From NCBI RefSeq assembly GCF_000214355.1, contig NC_015577.1, positions 2,967,389-3,031,388 on the forward strand: a stretch of 64,000 nucleotides of DNA, in the 5' to 3' direction. The notes beneath the pieces were generated by a model. The model did no database searches, was not told where the DNA came from, and worked only from the letters and a program-made list of their open reading frames with translations. Below, piece after piece: positions 1-8,468 of this stretch (positions are counted from its first letter, which is position 1; each line of letters begins with the position of its first letter). The DNA is from Leadbettera azotonutricia ZAS-9 (GTDB lineage: Bacteria; Spirochaetota; Spirochaetia; Treponematales; Breznakiellaceae). The translations under genes were made by a program, and so were the position numbers.

Positions 1-66
1 TACCGTATTCTGGGTAGTCGTGGACTTCCCAATACCTCCCTTTCCATAAATTGCGATTTTCCTCAT
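1..66 (-). CDS. nifH: Nitrogenase iron protein NifH, 5' end only
   Basis: The first 22 codons of nifH read leftward off the window edge. The visible protein starts MRKIAIYGKGGIGKSTTTQN, which is the NifH start followed by its P-loop (GKGGIGKST). NifH is the homodimeric Fe protein that passes electrons to the MoFe protein in an ATP-dependent way. The ATG is at 66-64 and has an AAGGAAG ribosome-binding site about 8 nt upstream. A sigma-54 promoter lies further upstream at 124-139. The rest of the gene, and presumably nifD and nifK, lies outside the window. The call rests on a short but very characteristic N-terminus. A paralogous Fe protein (for example an anf or vnf homologue, or a NifH-like protein) cannot be excluded from 22 residues. 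Confidence 0.9.
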   Translation of the reverse strand, partial: MRKIAIYGKGGIGKSTTTQNTV

Positions 67-123
67 AGTACACTTCCTTTTTTCCCTTCAATTTCCGTTT
101 TGCAAACGGCTCACCATTTATAT

Positions 124-139
124 AGCATAAAGCGTGCCA
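124..139 (-). promoter_or_regulatory. Sigma-54 (-24/-12) promoter of nifH
   Basis: On the minus strand the sequence is TGGCACGCTTTATGCT. The invariant GG and GC are separated by exactly 10 nt, as sigma-54 promoters require, and TGGCACG matches the -24 consensus. The predicted start of transcription is near position 112, about 45 nt before the nifH ATG. A divergent gene for a sigma-54 activator starts at 288, which supports the call. Confidence 0.85.
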
Positions 140-192
140 AGTCTTTAAAAAGCCCTTTTTTGCCCCTTTAATGCCCATAAAAGGCTGAATTA

Positions 193-210
193 TGTTAGCT
201 AAAAATAACA
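193..210. promoter_or_regulatory. Inverted repeat, possible activator site in the nif intergenic region
   Basis: TGTTA and TAACA form 5-bp arms around an 8-nt centre, about 55-70 bp upstream of the nifH sigma-54 promoter. The classical NifA site is TGT-N10-ACA; here TGT and ACA are 12 nt apart, so this is only a near match. It could be a NifA-type enhancer with altered spacing or a site for another regulator. Confidence 0.3.
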
Positions 211-287
211 AACGCTACATCCATGTGGATTCAACATACACAAAAGTAGGAAAATTCTCTTGAATTTTTCTCTTTGTTGAGTTACTC

Positions 288-1898
288 TTGGGTATGGCAT
301 TACGAATCGAAGAACCTAGACTGCTCACCTGTCCCATAACGGTGCAGCCCTGTTCCCTGAATATGTATCAGCGGTCGAGGGACGGGCTTCGTCTCCTCTT
401 TGAAATCTCAAGCCTCCTCTCCGAATCCGATCACATCGAAGCGATCCTCAAGCCCGTGCTGGATCAAATTGCCTCCTGCCTGGGCATACGAAGAGGCATG
501 ATTACCATCCTCAACCGTGAAACAAGAGAGATAGCCATTGCCGAAGCCTGGGGGCTGGACGAACACCAAAAACTCAAGGGCCGCTATTCTTTGGGAGAGG
601 GAATAACAGGCCAGGTCATAGAAACCGGAAACCCTGCGGTAATTAAGCGTATTGCTGACGATCCCCGTTTTCTCAACCGTACGGGGGCGCGGAAAAATGC
701 CGAAGCCATGGACACTTCTTTTGTCTGTATTCCCATCAAGCTGGGGCTTGAAGTGATTGGCGCCATTGGCATCGACCTCAATTACAGCTCTGAAAGTCTC
801 GATTACGAAGTCGGAGTGCTTACTGTTGCTGCGGCTTCCATCTCCCAGGTGGTGCGGCTCCAGCAGGTGCAAACCGAGGAGATGGCGGATCTTCAGGAGG
901 AGAATTCGAGGCTTTACGAGGAACTGCGGGTACGCTACAACCGGCCCAAGGCCATCATCGGCAATTCCAAAATCATGCGCCTCCTTTACAGCCAGATGGA
1001 GCAGGTAAGCGCTACAAATGCTACGGTACTGCTCCTGGGCGAGAGCGGAGTAGGCAAGGAGAGGGTGGCGCATACCATCCATTACGCTTCTCCCCGTTCG
1101 CTCAAGCCTTTCATCAAGCTGAACTGCGCCGCCATTCCCGAAAGCCTTATTGAGGATACCCTCTTCGGCCATGAGAAAGGCGCATTTACCGGCGCAGTTT
1201 CTCTGCGTAAAGGGTATTTTGAAGAAGCCGACTGCGGCACCATTTTTCTCGATGAAATCGGCGAGATGCCCCTTCAGGTGCAGACCAAATTCCTGCGAGT
1301 ACTGCAGGAAAGGGAATTTGAACGCATAGGCGGCACCCGTACCATCAAGGTAAACATCAGGGTTATTGCCGCCACAAACCGCGATCTTCCTGCCCTCATC
1401 CGGGAGGGAATCTTCCGCGAAGACCTTTACTACCGCCTTTCAGTTTTCCCCCTGGTGATCCCCCCCCTGCGCGAGCGCAAAACCGACATCATGCTTTTGG
1501 CCAATCATTTTCTGGAGCGCATTTCCGCCGAACACGGCAAAGAGATTCGCAGTATTTCTCCTGCCGCAGTATCGCTCATGACCGCCTATTCCTGGCCGGG
1601 GAACGTGCGGGAACTTGAGAACTGCATAGAACGCGCAGTTATACTGTCAACTGACGGAACCATTCACAGTTATCACCTGCCTCCCAATCTTCAAAAAAAA
1701 CAGGAGGCCCAGGGCGGAAGGAAACGCCCCTTAAAGGAAGTTTTGGAATCTGTGGAAAAAGAATTGATTACCGAAGAATACCGCTGGACCCGGGGCAGTA
1801 TCGCCCGGGCCGCCGCCAACCTGGGTATTTCCGAACGTATCATGGGACTCAGGGCTGCCAAATATGGGTTGAAGAAGGAAAACTATACCGGCGAATGA
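288..1898 (+). CDS. nifA: NifA-type sigma-54-dependent transcriptional activator
   Basis: Activator of sigma-54 RNA polymerase, expected to switch on nifH and other nif genes. Domains in order: a GAF sensor domain (about residues 35-175), a short coiled linker, an AAA+ domain (about 220-455) and a C-terminal Fis-type helix-turn-helix (about 500-530). The AAA+ domain has Walker A GESGVGKE near residue 251, the sigma-54-contacting GAFTGA loop near 298 and Walker B IFLDEIGEM. The linker between the AAA+ and HTH domains has no cysteines, so it lacks the Cys-rich oxygen- and metal-responsive motif of rhizobial NifA. Control probably acts through the GAF domain or a partner protein (inference). The start is uncertain: TTG at 288, ATG at 294 and ATG at 363 are all possible, and none has a strong ribosome-binding site. 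The gene is divergent from nifH, 221 bp away. Confidence 0.88.
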   Translation: MGMALRIEEPRLLTCPITVQPCSLNMYQRSRDGLRLLFEISSLLSESDHIEAILKPVLDQIASCLGIRRGMITILNRETREIAIAEAWGLDEHQKLKGRYSLGEGITGQVIETGNPAVIKRIADDPRFLNRTGARKNAEAMDTSFVCIPIKLGLEVIGAIGIDLNYSSESLDYEVGVLTVAAASISQVVRLQQVQTEEMADLQEENSRLYEELRVRYNRPKAIIGNSKIMRLLYSQMEQVSATNATVLLLGESGVGKERVAHTIHYASPRSLKPFIKLNCAAIPESLIEDTLFGHEKGAFTGAVSLRKGYFEEADCGTIFLDEIGEMPLQVQTKFLRVLQEREFERIGGTRTIKVNIRVIAATNRDLPALIREGIFREDLYYRLSVFPLVIPPLRERKTDIMLLANHFLERISAEHGKEIRSISPAAVSLMTAYSWPGNVRELENCIERAVILSTDGTIHSYHLPPNLQKKQEAQGGRKRPLKEVLESVEKELITEEYRWTRGSIARAAANLGISERIMGLRAAKYGLKKENYTGE

Positions 1899-1909
1899 CA
1901 CTTTGACCG

Positions 1910-3115
1910 CTAATGCGAAGAAGGATAATCAGGCAAAAAAGCGCCCGCTTCTACAACCATAAAGCCCGCAGACCCTACAGCTGAACCTTCCTGTTCTTCC
2001 CAGGCCGCCACAAGCACATCCCCTGCCAGCCCTACGCCGGTATACACATAAGCTTCGGGCAAGACCGGCAACTCGAATTGTGCAACAACACCTTCACCGC
2101 CCGAAATGCCTCTGCCATCAGGCAGTACGGCAAAAAAGAAGGGAGCGGGGCTTTCACGGTAAAAGCCATAAAGAGGGCTCATATTCTCATTATCCTGAAA
2201 AGCGGAGCTCCCTCCGCCGGCTGAAAAAAGGCGTTTCTCACCGTAAGAAGGGGAGACAAGCTCCAAGATCAGGTAGCCAAGGCCATCAGTAAAATCACGG
2301 GGCACATTATTGAAGAAAGCAACAACAAAGGGAGGGGCGGCAGAAATTGGCCCAGGTTGGGCAGCATGCCGGTAGGCATCAACAGAGATTTGATCGCCAT
2401 GCTCTGCAAGGCTGGAAGCCTTGAGATACCTGGACTGGGGCCTTTCTATGCCCGGCTGTGCCCATCTGGCATACCAAAAACCGTCAGCGGCCCTCGTCAG
2501 GGCATTAGGCTCCCAATTATCGCCCGCTATAGGGGATTGAAGGAAGGCTACATCAATAGGGATGGGCACGTTAAATTCCCAACCCAGGGACAGAGCCGGA
2601 GCTGCCAGGGGCGCTGCAGGGTCTGTAAAAAAATCATCCCTGTAGAGGAGGATCGAAGGTTTCTCTTCATAAATAAAGAAAGAAGCTATGGAATAAGCAT
2701 CCCAATAGGCTGGATCGGAAGAACGGTACAGTGTAGCGCCTGACTCAAACCGGGGGCTTAGGATGATAAAGCCCTCGCGGTTAGAGGCCAGCACGAGGCT
2801 GTCCTCCCAGCTAAGCATACCCGCAATGCGGCGCGAAAGGGGCCAGGGCTTGTAGTCGCCAAGGCCCGCCTCTTCAGGGGAGGGGATAAGCGCAGGCCCG
2901 GCTTCCCCAAGCTCGAACCAGAGCGGATTCTCCCCGGTTTTGAGGATGGCCAGGGCTTCCCAGGCAGGCACAGTCCCTGCTTCCTCTTGCAGCGCCTGGA
3001 CAGCATCCGGCGAAGAAGGCCGGGAACAGCTGCCAATGGCAATAAGGACGAGGGCTGCGGCAAGACTCAAAAAAACCACGAAAAGCTGTAAAAAGAAGCC
3101 AGGCCGCCTGTTCAT
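1910..3115 (-). CDS. Putative lipoprotein of unknown function
   Basis: A 401-residue exported protein. Residues 1-29 form a lipoprotein signal: basic start MNRR, a hydrophobic stretch, then IAIGSCS with the likely lipidated cysteine. The mature part is rich in aromatic residues, Gly and Pro, and recognised domains are not evident. It lies 17 nt downstream of another lipoprotein gene (3133-3930) on the same strand, so the two probably form an operon. It converges with nifA, with only 11 nt between the stop codons and no visible terminator. I do not recognise the family. It may be a periplasmic or outer-membrane-attached lipoprotein restricted to treponemes (inference). Confidence 0.7.
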   Translation of the reverse strand: MNRRPGFFLQLFVVFLSLAAALVLIAIGSCSRPSSPDAVQALQEEAGTVPAWEALAILKTGENPLWFELGEAGPALIPSPEEAGLGDYKPWPLSRRIAGMLSWEDSLVLASNREGFIILSPRFESGATLYRSSDPAYWDAYSIASFFIYEEKPSILLYRDDFFTDPAAPLAAPALSLGWEFNVPIPIDVAFLQSPIAGDNWEPNALTRAADGFWYARWAQPGIERPQSRYLKASSLAEHGDQISVDAYRHAAQPGPISAAPPFVVAFFNNVPRDFTDGLGYLILELVSPSYGEKRLFSAGGGSSAFQDNENMSPLYGFYRESPAPFFFAVLPDGRGISGGEGVVAQFELPVLPEAYVYTGVGLAGDVLVAAWEEQEGSAVGSAGFMVVEAGAFLPDYPSSH

Positions 3116-3132
3116 ACAGGAAGTCTAGTCAT

Positions 3133-3930
3133 TTACGGTACAAAGATCCACGCATCTTTATTGCCCTTAATTGTTCCCATAACTGAAACCCAGGCTTCAG
3201 CTTCATCAGAAACAGGAAGATGCAATGCCTCGCCCGGGGCTGCGGAGAGGGAAACAGCGAAGGGGCTTGCCCCTATCCAGGGGACACCCAGGCCAGGGAC
3301 AAGGATTTCTGCCCTTGGGCGAGGTACAATGCGTCGTTTATCAAAACCCGAAGCAAGGGTTTTCTTGGCTATGGAACTCCAGTCGGCTGTCCAGGGATCG
3401 TCGCGGATCAGATCCGGCACTTCCGGGCTTTGGAGGAGCTCCCTGAAGCGGGGCCAGTCAAAAAGCCAGGGCAGCCTGGGGGTTCCTGCTGTTTTAAGAA
3501 GCTCGGGAAGTCCGCACGAAGCAAGCTCCTGCCAGAAGTAGGCATCCACACCCCCTTGCCAGCTTACGGCAATGCTACCGCCGGAGGCATCCCATGGATA
3601 GATAGCGCCTGCGGGACGCATGCAGCCGGGGGCTAAGTCTTTCCCAGGCCAATAGGGCCAAGCCAGGACAGGAACAGCCCATTCTTCCAGGGGAGAAATC
3701 GGGGAAGCTCCGCTGTATGGGGGAAGGCGCCGGCTCTCCCAGGCCCCGTCCTCATTGACCCATTGGAGCAGCCAATGAGGGCTCCCGATAATTTCTGCCC
3801 AAGCTTGGGGAAGCTGAGGCAGAGCCACGCTGTATTCGGCCTTGAGAGGACCGTTGCAGGCTGTCAAAGCCAGGATCAGGCTGGCGGCAGCCGCCATCCT
3901 GAAGCCCTTCAAAAAAAGATGATTTCCCAT
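3133..3930 (-). CDS. Putative lipoprotein of unknown function
   Basis: A 265-residue lipoprotein starting MGNHLFLKGFRMAAAASL. The lipobox LALTAC puts the lipidated cysteine at about residue 25. The frame is open to an upstream ATG at 4002, but that would place 24 charged residues before the signal peptide and has no ribosome-binding site. The ATG at 3930, after AAGG, gives a normal signal. The mature part is rich in Trp and Pro and has no domain that I recognise. It is the first gene of a two-gene lipoprotein unit with the gene at 1910-3115. It diverges from the conserved protein at 4038; if it starts at 3930, about 107 bp separate the two. Confidence 0.65.
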   Translation of the reverse strand: MGNHLFLKGFRMAAAASLILALTACNGPLKAEYSVALPQLPQAWAEIIGSPHWLLQWVNEDGAWESRRLPPYSGASPISPLEEWAVPVLAWPYWPGKDLAPGCMRPAGAIYPWDASGGSIAVSWQGGVDAYFWQELASCGLPELLKTAGTPRLPWLFDWPRFRELLQSPEVPDLIRDDPWTADWSSIAKKTLASGFDKRRIVPRPRAEILVPGLGVPWIGASPFAVSLSAAPGEALHLPVSDEAEAWVSVMGTIKGNKDAWIFVP

Positions 3931-4037
3931 ATACCTTATATGGCATTGGAATGCCGGGCGCTTGGGAATTTGCTGCGTTTTTTTCTTTTCCTTCTGTAAC
4001 ATTGCTTAAAAGATAAAATTGTTGCATAATTTAACAA

Positions 4038-5441
4038 ATGGCTGAAAACACAGATTACAGGCAGGCCCTCTCGGTTGCGCTTAAGGCCCGTGCGGATTGG
4101 CTTGAAAAATCCGAACTCGGCAAACTAAAAGACGAACTCCGGCTTTATCACACAGGGTTTGCATCCCTCTATAACCTCTATCTAAAGAAAGGGCTCATCA
4201 ACGAAGATCCCTACAAACAGGAAGCCAAGATCGGGGAGCTGGAAGTGCCTGACACCAGTTCCTTTACCGACGCAACCCGTCTGGATCAACTCTCCATGCG
4301 CCTTTCAACCTACGATAACCAGCTGGACTTCCTGGTCAATTTTTACCAGTTCAGCGCCGACTTCCTCACCCTGGACAGGATTAAACGCATAGTGGGGCTT
4401 GTGAAGTACATCGACTGGGTGCACCTCACCCCGGATTCCCAGTCTGCCAACACTATGGCTGTGGCAGAGATGACCAACCAGATTAAAACCGGCGCCGAGC
4501 CCCTGACCATGAGTGTTATCAGCGAATCCCTCGCCCATCTCAATAGATCCTATACACCCATCATGGGGTACCTCAAGTCCCTGACGGACTACCAGCGGGA
4601 GCTTTACAAGCTTGAGCTGCGGAATTCAATAACCAGCGAAATGGGCCCTGCCGATGCTGCCCAGGTTCCCCCGATAAAGAGGAAGTGGGCTCAAATTAAC
4701 CCGGGGAAGCCCTTCTACCCCGACCTGGCTGAAGAAGTCATAAAAGAAGATACCACCAAGGAAGGCCCTGCCTTAAGGGAGAGGATACTGAAAAGCCTTG
4801 CGGTGGCTGAGGTTAAACCCAAGGCTGCAAAGCCCCAGGTGTCATTTAAATCCATACTCCTCGAAGGGGTGCAGTTAATCGGTACCACGGCCCAGGCTTT
4901 TCAGGATGTGGCAGGAAAGATGGACGAGAACCACATACTGCTGGAAAACAAAAAGCAAAGCTTCTGGCAGAAGGTAAAAAAGGCCATGGCCCAAATGCTC
5001 AACAAAGAGCCGGACCCCGTCATTTACGAAGTAGAATACATAGATCCGGTCAGGGGCGTGCCGGTACGGGACAAGATCAATTTTGTTTCCTTCAGGACCG
5101 ACCTTGACAAGAAGGTTCGCACTCTTTCTACTATCAGCGTCCGCGGTACAGGGCTTGCCAAACTGGAAGCCATGCAGGAAGAGCAGATCATATCCTTCCT
5201 CGAAAAAAACATCAGGGAGATTCAATCCCTCCATAAAATCCTTGCAGCCCTGGACGAATTTTTTAAGGCAGCCACTGACCGCGCTGATCGGGAAAAAGTA
5301 AAGGGCATCAAGCCGGAGCTGGCAACCATCAAAAATGCCATAATCCGGGCCAATGCCAAACGCCACGAGTACAGTGCCCAGAAAGAAGAAGAAGAGCAGC
5401 TCAAGCGTCTTGGGGTCAACCCCAGCGCCCAAGGCGCGTAA
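4038..5441 (+). CDS. Conserved treponemal protein of unknown function
   Basis: A 467-residue soluble protein starting MAENTDYRQALSVAL. It has no signal peptide or membrane segment. It is largely helical, with short charged coiled-coil-like stretches near the C-terminus (an EKKRHEY-type region followed by a run of Glu). I do not recognise a catalytic motif. It ends 9 nt before an OppA-like lipoprotein gene on the same strand, so the two are probably co-transcribed. The even amino-acid composition and the good fit to the window's codon use support a real gene. Its function is unknown to me. Confidence 0.7.
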   Translation: MAENTDYRQALSVALKARADWLEKSELGKLKDELRLYHTGFASLYNLYLKKGLINEDPYKQEAKIGELEVPDTSSFTDATRLDQLSMRLSTYDNQLDFLVNFYQFSADFLTLDRIKRIVGLVKYIDWVHLTPDSQSANTMAVAEMTNQIKTGAEPLTMSVISESLAHLNRSYTPIMGYLKSLTDYQRELYKLELRNSITSEMGPADAAQVPPIKRKWAQINPGKPFYPDLAEEVIKEDTTKEGPALRERILKSLAVAEVKPKAAKPQVSFKSILLEGVQLIGTTAQAFQDVAGKMDENHILLENKKQSFWQKVKKAMAQMLNKEPDPVIYEVEYIDPVRGVPVRDKINFVSFRTDLDKKVRTLSTISVRGTGLAKLEAMQEEQIISFLEKNIREIQSLHKILAALDEFFKAATDRADREKVKGIKPELATIKNAIIRANAKRHEYSAQKEEEEQLKRLGVNPSAQGA

Positions 5442-5450
5442 GAGGTACGC

Positions 5451-7148
5451 ATGAAAAAGTTATTTTCCCCCTTTTGGATAGCCTTAGGGCTTATTGCTAT
5501 AATAGGAAGCGGATGCGGATCGAAGCCCGCAATTATTGAAGACACGCCGCCTGAAATTGCCCAGGAGGCCCTTCCCCCGGATCAAAGCAGCCCCGATGAA
5601 AGCCCGTCCAGGCTTGGGCCCGATTATGCCGAGACAAGGCCCCGCCCTTCCGCGAGGGACGAACTTGCCGCAGTGTTCTCCAAAAGCGAAGTGGAACTGG
5701 ATTTCCGCAAATCATACCTCGCAAGCGAGGCCCAATTATACACCGCCCTCTACGAAGGACTTTTTACCTATCATCCTTTTACCATGGAGCCCGTGCCCGG
5801 AGCCGCTGCCAGGTACGCTCTTTCAGAGGACAAAAAAGTCTGGACTTTTACCATCAGGGATACTGCGAAATACTGGAACGGCGATCCTGTAAAGGCAGGG
5901 GATTTTAAAGCCGCCTGGATTTCGCTTTTGGATCCGGGAGAGGATTCCCCCTATTCTTCCCTCTTCGATATAATCAAAGGGGCAAAGGAATACCGCCTTG
6001 GCCAGGTTGGTGCGGATCAGGTGGGCATTAACGCCAAAGATGACAAAACACTGATAGTAACCCTCAACGATCCCGCAGCCTTTTTCCCCAGCATGCTCTG
6101 CCATCATTCCTTCAGCCCCATCCATCCTTCAATGATGCGCGAAAGCGCCTGGGCAAGCCACAAGCCTGTATCCAACGGCCCTTTCTATATAGAAGAATTT
6201 GACGAGGACCACATACTGTTCCTCAAAAACAAAAACTACTGGGCCGCCGACCAGGTAGCGCTGAACAAAATCAACATCAGGTATACCGACGATGGCGACG
6301 AAGCAGCAGCCCTCTGGAATTCAGGCGAAAGCCGCTGGATCACCGGGGATGTGAACATCGACGCCCTGACCGACCGGAGCGGCATCCAGGTAAACGCCAT
6401 GTTTGCCACCCACTATTACTACATACGCGCTTCCAAAAAACCCTGGGACGATAGCAAGGTGCGCCGGGCTCTGTCTATTTCCCTCCCCTGGGAAGAACTG
6501 CGGGAAGGCCACTACCTCCCCGCCAAGACCCTGATATACCCCATACCGGGCTATCCTGAAATCGAGGGCCTTGCAAACACCAATATAGAAGAAGCCCAAA
6601 AACTCCTTGAAGAGGCAGGCTACGCAAAAGGCGTGGGCCTGCCGGAGCTGGTGATACGCATCACCCCCTCCCCGGAAGCAGCCCGCATAGCGGGCCTTAT
6701 GGCAAGCACCTGGATGGAAAAGCTCGGAGTACCCGCAAAGATAGATGTAGTCCCTTATAGCCGCTACTTCCAGTCCCTCAAGCAGGATGACTACGAAGTG
6801 GGCTCCACCACCTGGATAGGCGACTTTGCAGATCCCTATACCTTCCTCCAAATGTGGCGCAGGGATTCCAACCTCAACGACGCCAAATACAGCGACACAG
6901 ACTACGAGAACCTGCTGGACAAGTCCATGACCGAAGACGGTTCAGCCCGCTGGGGCACCCTGGCCGAGGCCGAGAAGCTGCTCCTTTCCAGGGGCGCAGT
7001 GCTTCCCATATCCTATAGCCCGGCCATCAATATAGTGGACACCGACATCATTGACGGCTGGTACCCAAATGTGCTGGACATACACCCCTTTAAGTACCTT
7101 TCGTTCAAGGCCCTGAAGCCTCTGCCCGGGGTTGCCATGGCCCGGTAA
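5451..7148 (+). CDS. Oligopeptide ABC transporter substrate-binding lipoprotein (OppA family)
   Basis: A 565-residue family-5 extracellular solute-binding protein. It has a lipoprotein signal with lipobox IGSGC (Cys near residue 24), a Pro/Glu-rich linker to about residue 75, and then the SBP_bac_5 fold. Typical landmarks are YTALYEGLFTYHP, the FTIRDTAKYWNGDPVKAGDF segment and NGPFYIEEF. Members capture peptides outside the inner membrane and deliver them to an Opp/Dpp permease. No permease or ATPase genes are next to it, so it is an orphan receptor here. The gene follows the conserved protein at 4038-5441 by 9 nt, with a GAGG-like ribosome-binding site inside that gap. Confidence 0.9.
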   Translation: MKKLFSPFWIALGLIAIIGSGCGSKPAIIEDTPPEIAQEALPPDQSSPDESPSRLGPDYAETRPRPSARDELAAVFSKSEVELDFRKSYLASEAQLYTALYEGLFTYHPFTMEPVPGAAARYALSEDKKVWTFTIRDTAKYWNGDPVKAGDFKAAWISLLDPGEDSPYSSLFDIIKGAKEYRLGQVGADQVGINAKDDKTLIVTLNDPAAFFPSMLCHHSFSPIHPSMMRESAWASHKPVSNGPFYIEEFDEDHILFLKNKNYWAADQVALNKINIRYTDDGDEAAALWNSGESRWITGDVNIDALTDRSGIQVNAMFATHYYYIRASKKPWDDSKVRRALSISLPWEELREGHYLPAKTLIYPIPGYPEIEGLANTNIEEAQKLLEEAGYAKGVGLPELVIRITPSPEAARIAGLMASTWMEKLGVPAKIDVVPYSRYFQSLKQDDYEVGSTTWIGDFADPYTFLQMWRRDSNLNDAKYSDTDYENLLDKSMTEDGSARWGTLAEAEKLLLSRGAVLPISYSPAINIVDTDIIDGWYPNVLDIHPFKYLSFKALKPLPGVAMAR

Positions 7149-7201
7149 AAGGCGTTAAAAAGGCATTCACATTTTGCTTTTTTTGTGGTATATTATAGCC
7201 A

Positions 7202-7699
7202 ATGAGCAAATCCAAAAATTTTCAGGTGGATCAAAAGGTAGTGTACCCCAGCCAGGGCGTGGGGATTGTAAGATCTATCGAAGAAAAACCCTTTAAAGAG
7301 AACAAAGTCCTTTACTATGTGATCTATTTGGAAGTATCCGACATGACCATCATGGTTCCCATGAACAACGCCGAAACATTGGGAATCAGGCCAATAGTAG
7401 CAAAAGACGAAGCCCTTAAAGCCCTGGAACTCCTTAGCGAAGCCTACGAACCCATACCTTCGGACTGGAAGCTTAGGTACCAGATGAACCTTGACCTCCT
7501 TAAAAAGGGGAGCATCATGGACATAGCCACCATCGTGCGCTCCCTCTATCACCGCCAAAAAATAAAGGAGCTCCCTATATTGGAGCGCAAGCTCTACGAT
7601 TCGGCACAGAAGCTATTGTTGGATGAGGTGTCCTACTCCCTCCGCAAACCCAAGGAAGAAGTGGAGAACCTGATCCAGGCCCGCCTCGAAGCCGAGTAA
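7202..7699 (+). CDS. carD: CarD-family transcriptional regulator
   Basis: A 165-residue protein with an N-terminal RNA-polymerase-interacting domain (about 1-60, including the VVYPSQGVGIV motif typical of CarD/CdnL and Mfd RID domains) and a helical C-terminal DNA-contacting domain. CarD proteins stabilise open promoter complexes through the RNA polymerase beta subunit. The gene is followed 6 nt later by ispD. From memory, a carD-ispD neighbourhood is also found in other treponemes, so this is likely a conserved unit rather than chance. The ATG at 7202 follows an AT-rich stretch with no strong Shine-Dalgarno motif. Confidence 0.92.
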   Translation: MSKSKNFQVDQKVVYPSQGVGIVRSIEEKPFKENKVLYYVIYLEVSDMTIMVPMNNAETLGIRPIVAKDEALKALELLSEAYEPIPSDWKLRYQMNLDLLKKGSIMDIATIVRSLYHRQKIKELPILERKLYDSAQKLLLDEVSYSLRKPKEEVENLIQARLEAE

Positions 7700-7705
7700 G
7701 CCCTC

Positions 7706-8452
7706 ATGGCCCCCTCCATTGCCGCTATAATTATGTCGGCTGGTTCATCCACCCGAATGGGGGGAGTCAAAAAAGAATACCAGGCCCTGGGTCCTTCCTG
7801 TCTTGACGACAAAGGCAAGCCCCTGACCGTCCTCGGCAGTGCCATTCAAGCCTTTTCAGCCTGTCCCCGCATAGGCCCCATAGTCGTCGCCATCCCGCCA
7901 GGCGAGTCGTCAGAAAAGGCAGCCAAGGCGAGCCTGCCTTCGTCCCTCCTGGACAGGCTCCTTGCCGAAAACCGCATCCATTTCGTCCCCGGAGGAGTGA
8001 CCCGCCGGGCATCAGTGCACAAAGCCCTTAGCTTCCTCGAGAGCCTGCACCCCCAATACGTGCTCATCCACGACGGCGCAAGGCCCTGGATTTCCGGCAG
8101 CCTTATCGAGCAGATCATCGATGCGGCAATCCAATACAAGGCGGTTGTTCCGGCGCTGCCCATAGTGGAAACCCCCAAGGAATTGGAGGCGGCAGGGTTG
8201 AATGAGGCGGCTTTTATCAAACGCCATTTGCGGCGTTCCACTATTGTTGCAGCCCAGACGCCCCAGGCTTTCGCATTCCCCGCAATACTGCGGGCCCACG
8301 AAAAAGCCGCTGAGCGCGGAGCCCGCGAGGACTTCGACTATACCGACGATGCCGAAGTCTGGGCAGAATTCGAAGGGAAGGTGGTGGCGATAACCGGAGA
8401 ACCGGAGAACCGGAAGATAACGTTTCCGGGGGATATTCAAAATAGTAGGTGA
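7706..8452 (+). CDS. ispD: 2-C-methyl-D-erythritol 4-phosphate cytidylyltransferase
   Basis: The third enzyme of the MEP isoprenoid pathway. It joins CTP to methylerythritol phosphate. The nucleotide-binding loop [15 protein letters not shown] lies at residues 6-20, and HDGARPWIS and PIVETPKE are further IspD landmarks. Its 248 residues make it slightly longer than usual because of an insert near residues 28-40. The gene starts 6 nt after carD and is followed by glpK. The next-step enzyme, ispF, is in this window but about 22 kb away on the other strand, so the two are not linked in an operon or fused as an IspDF enzyme. Confidence 0.93.
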   Translation: MAPSIAAIIMSAGSSTRMGGVKKEYQALGPSCLDDKGKPLTVLGSAIQAFSACPRIGPIVVAIPPGESSEKAAKASLPSSLLDRLLAENRIHFVPGGVTRRASVHKALSFLESLHPQYVLIHDGARPWISGSLIEQIIDAAIQYKAVVPALPIVETPKELEAAGLNEAAFIKRHLRRSTIVAAQTPQAFAFPAILRAHEKAAERGAREDFDYTDDAEVWAEFEGKVVAITGEPENRKITFPGDIQNSR

Positions 8453-8468
8453 GAATGGAGGCAGGCTT

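Noticed and set aside
408-1172. Long minus-strand open frame opposite nifA
   Set aside because: It is antisense to clear GAF and AAA+ coding sequence and has no recognisable protein features or ribosome-binding site. The same applies to the long antisense frame at 28385-29245.
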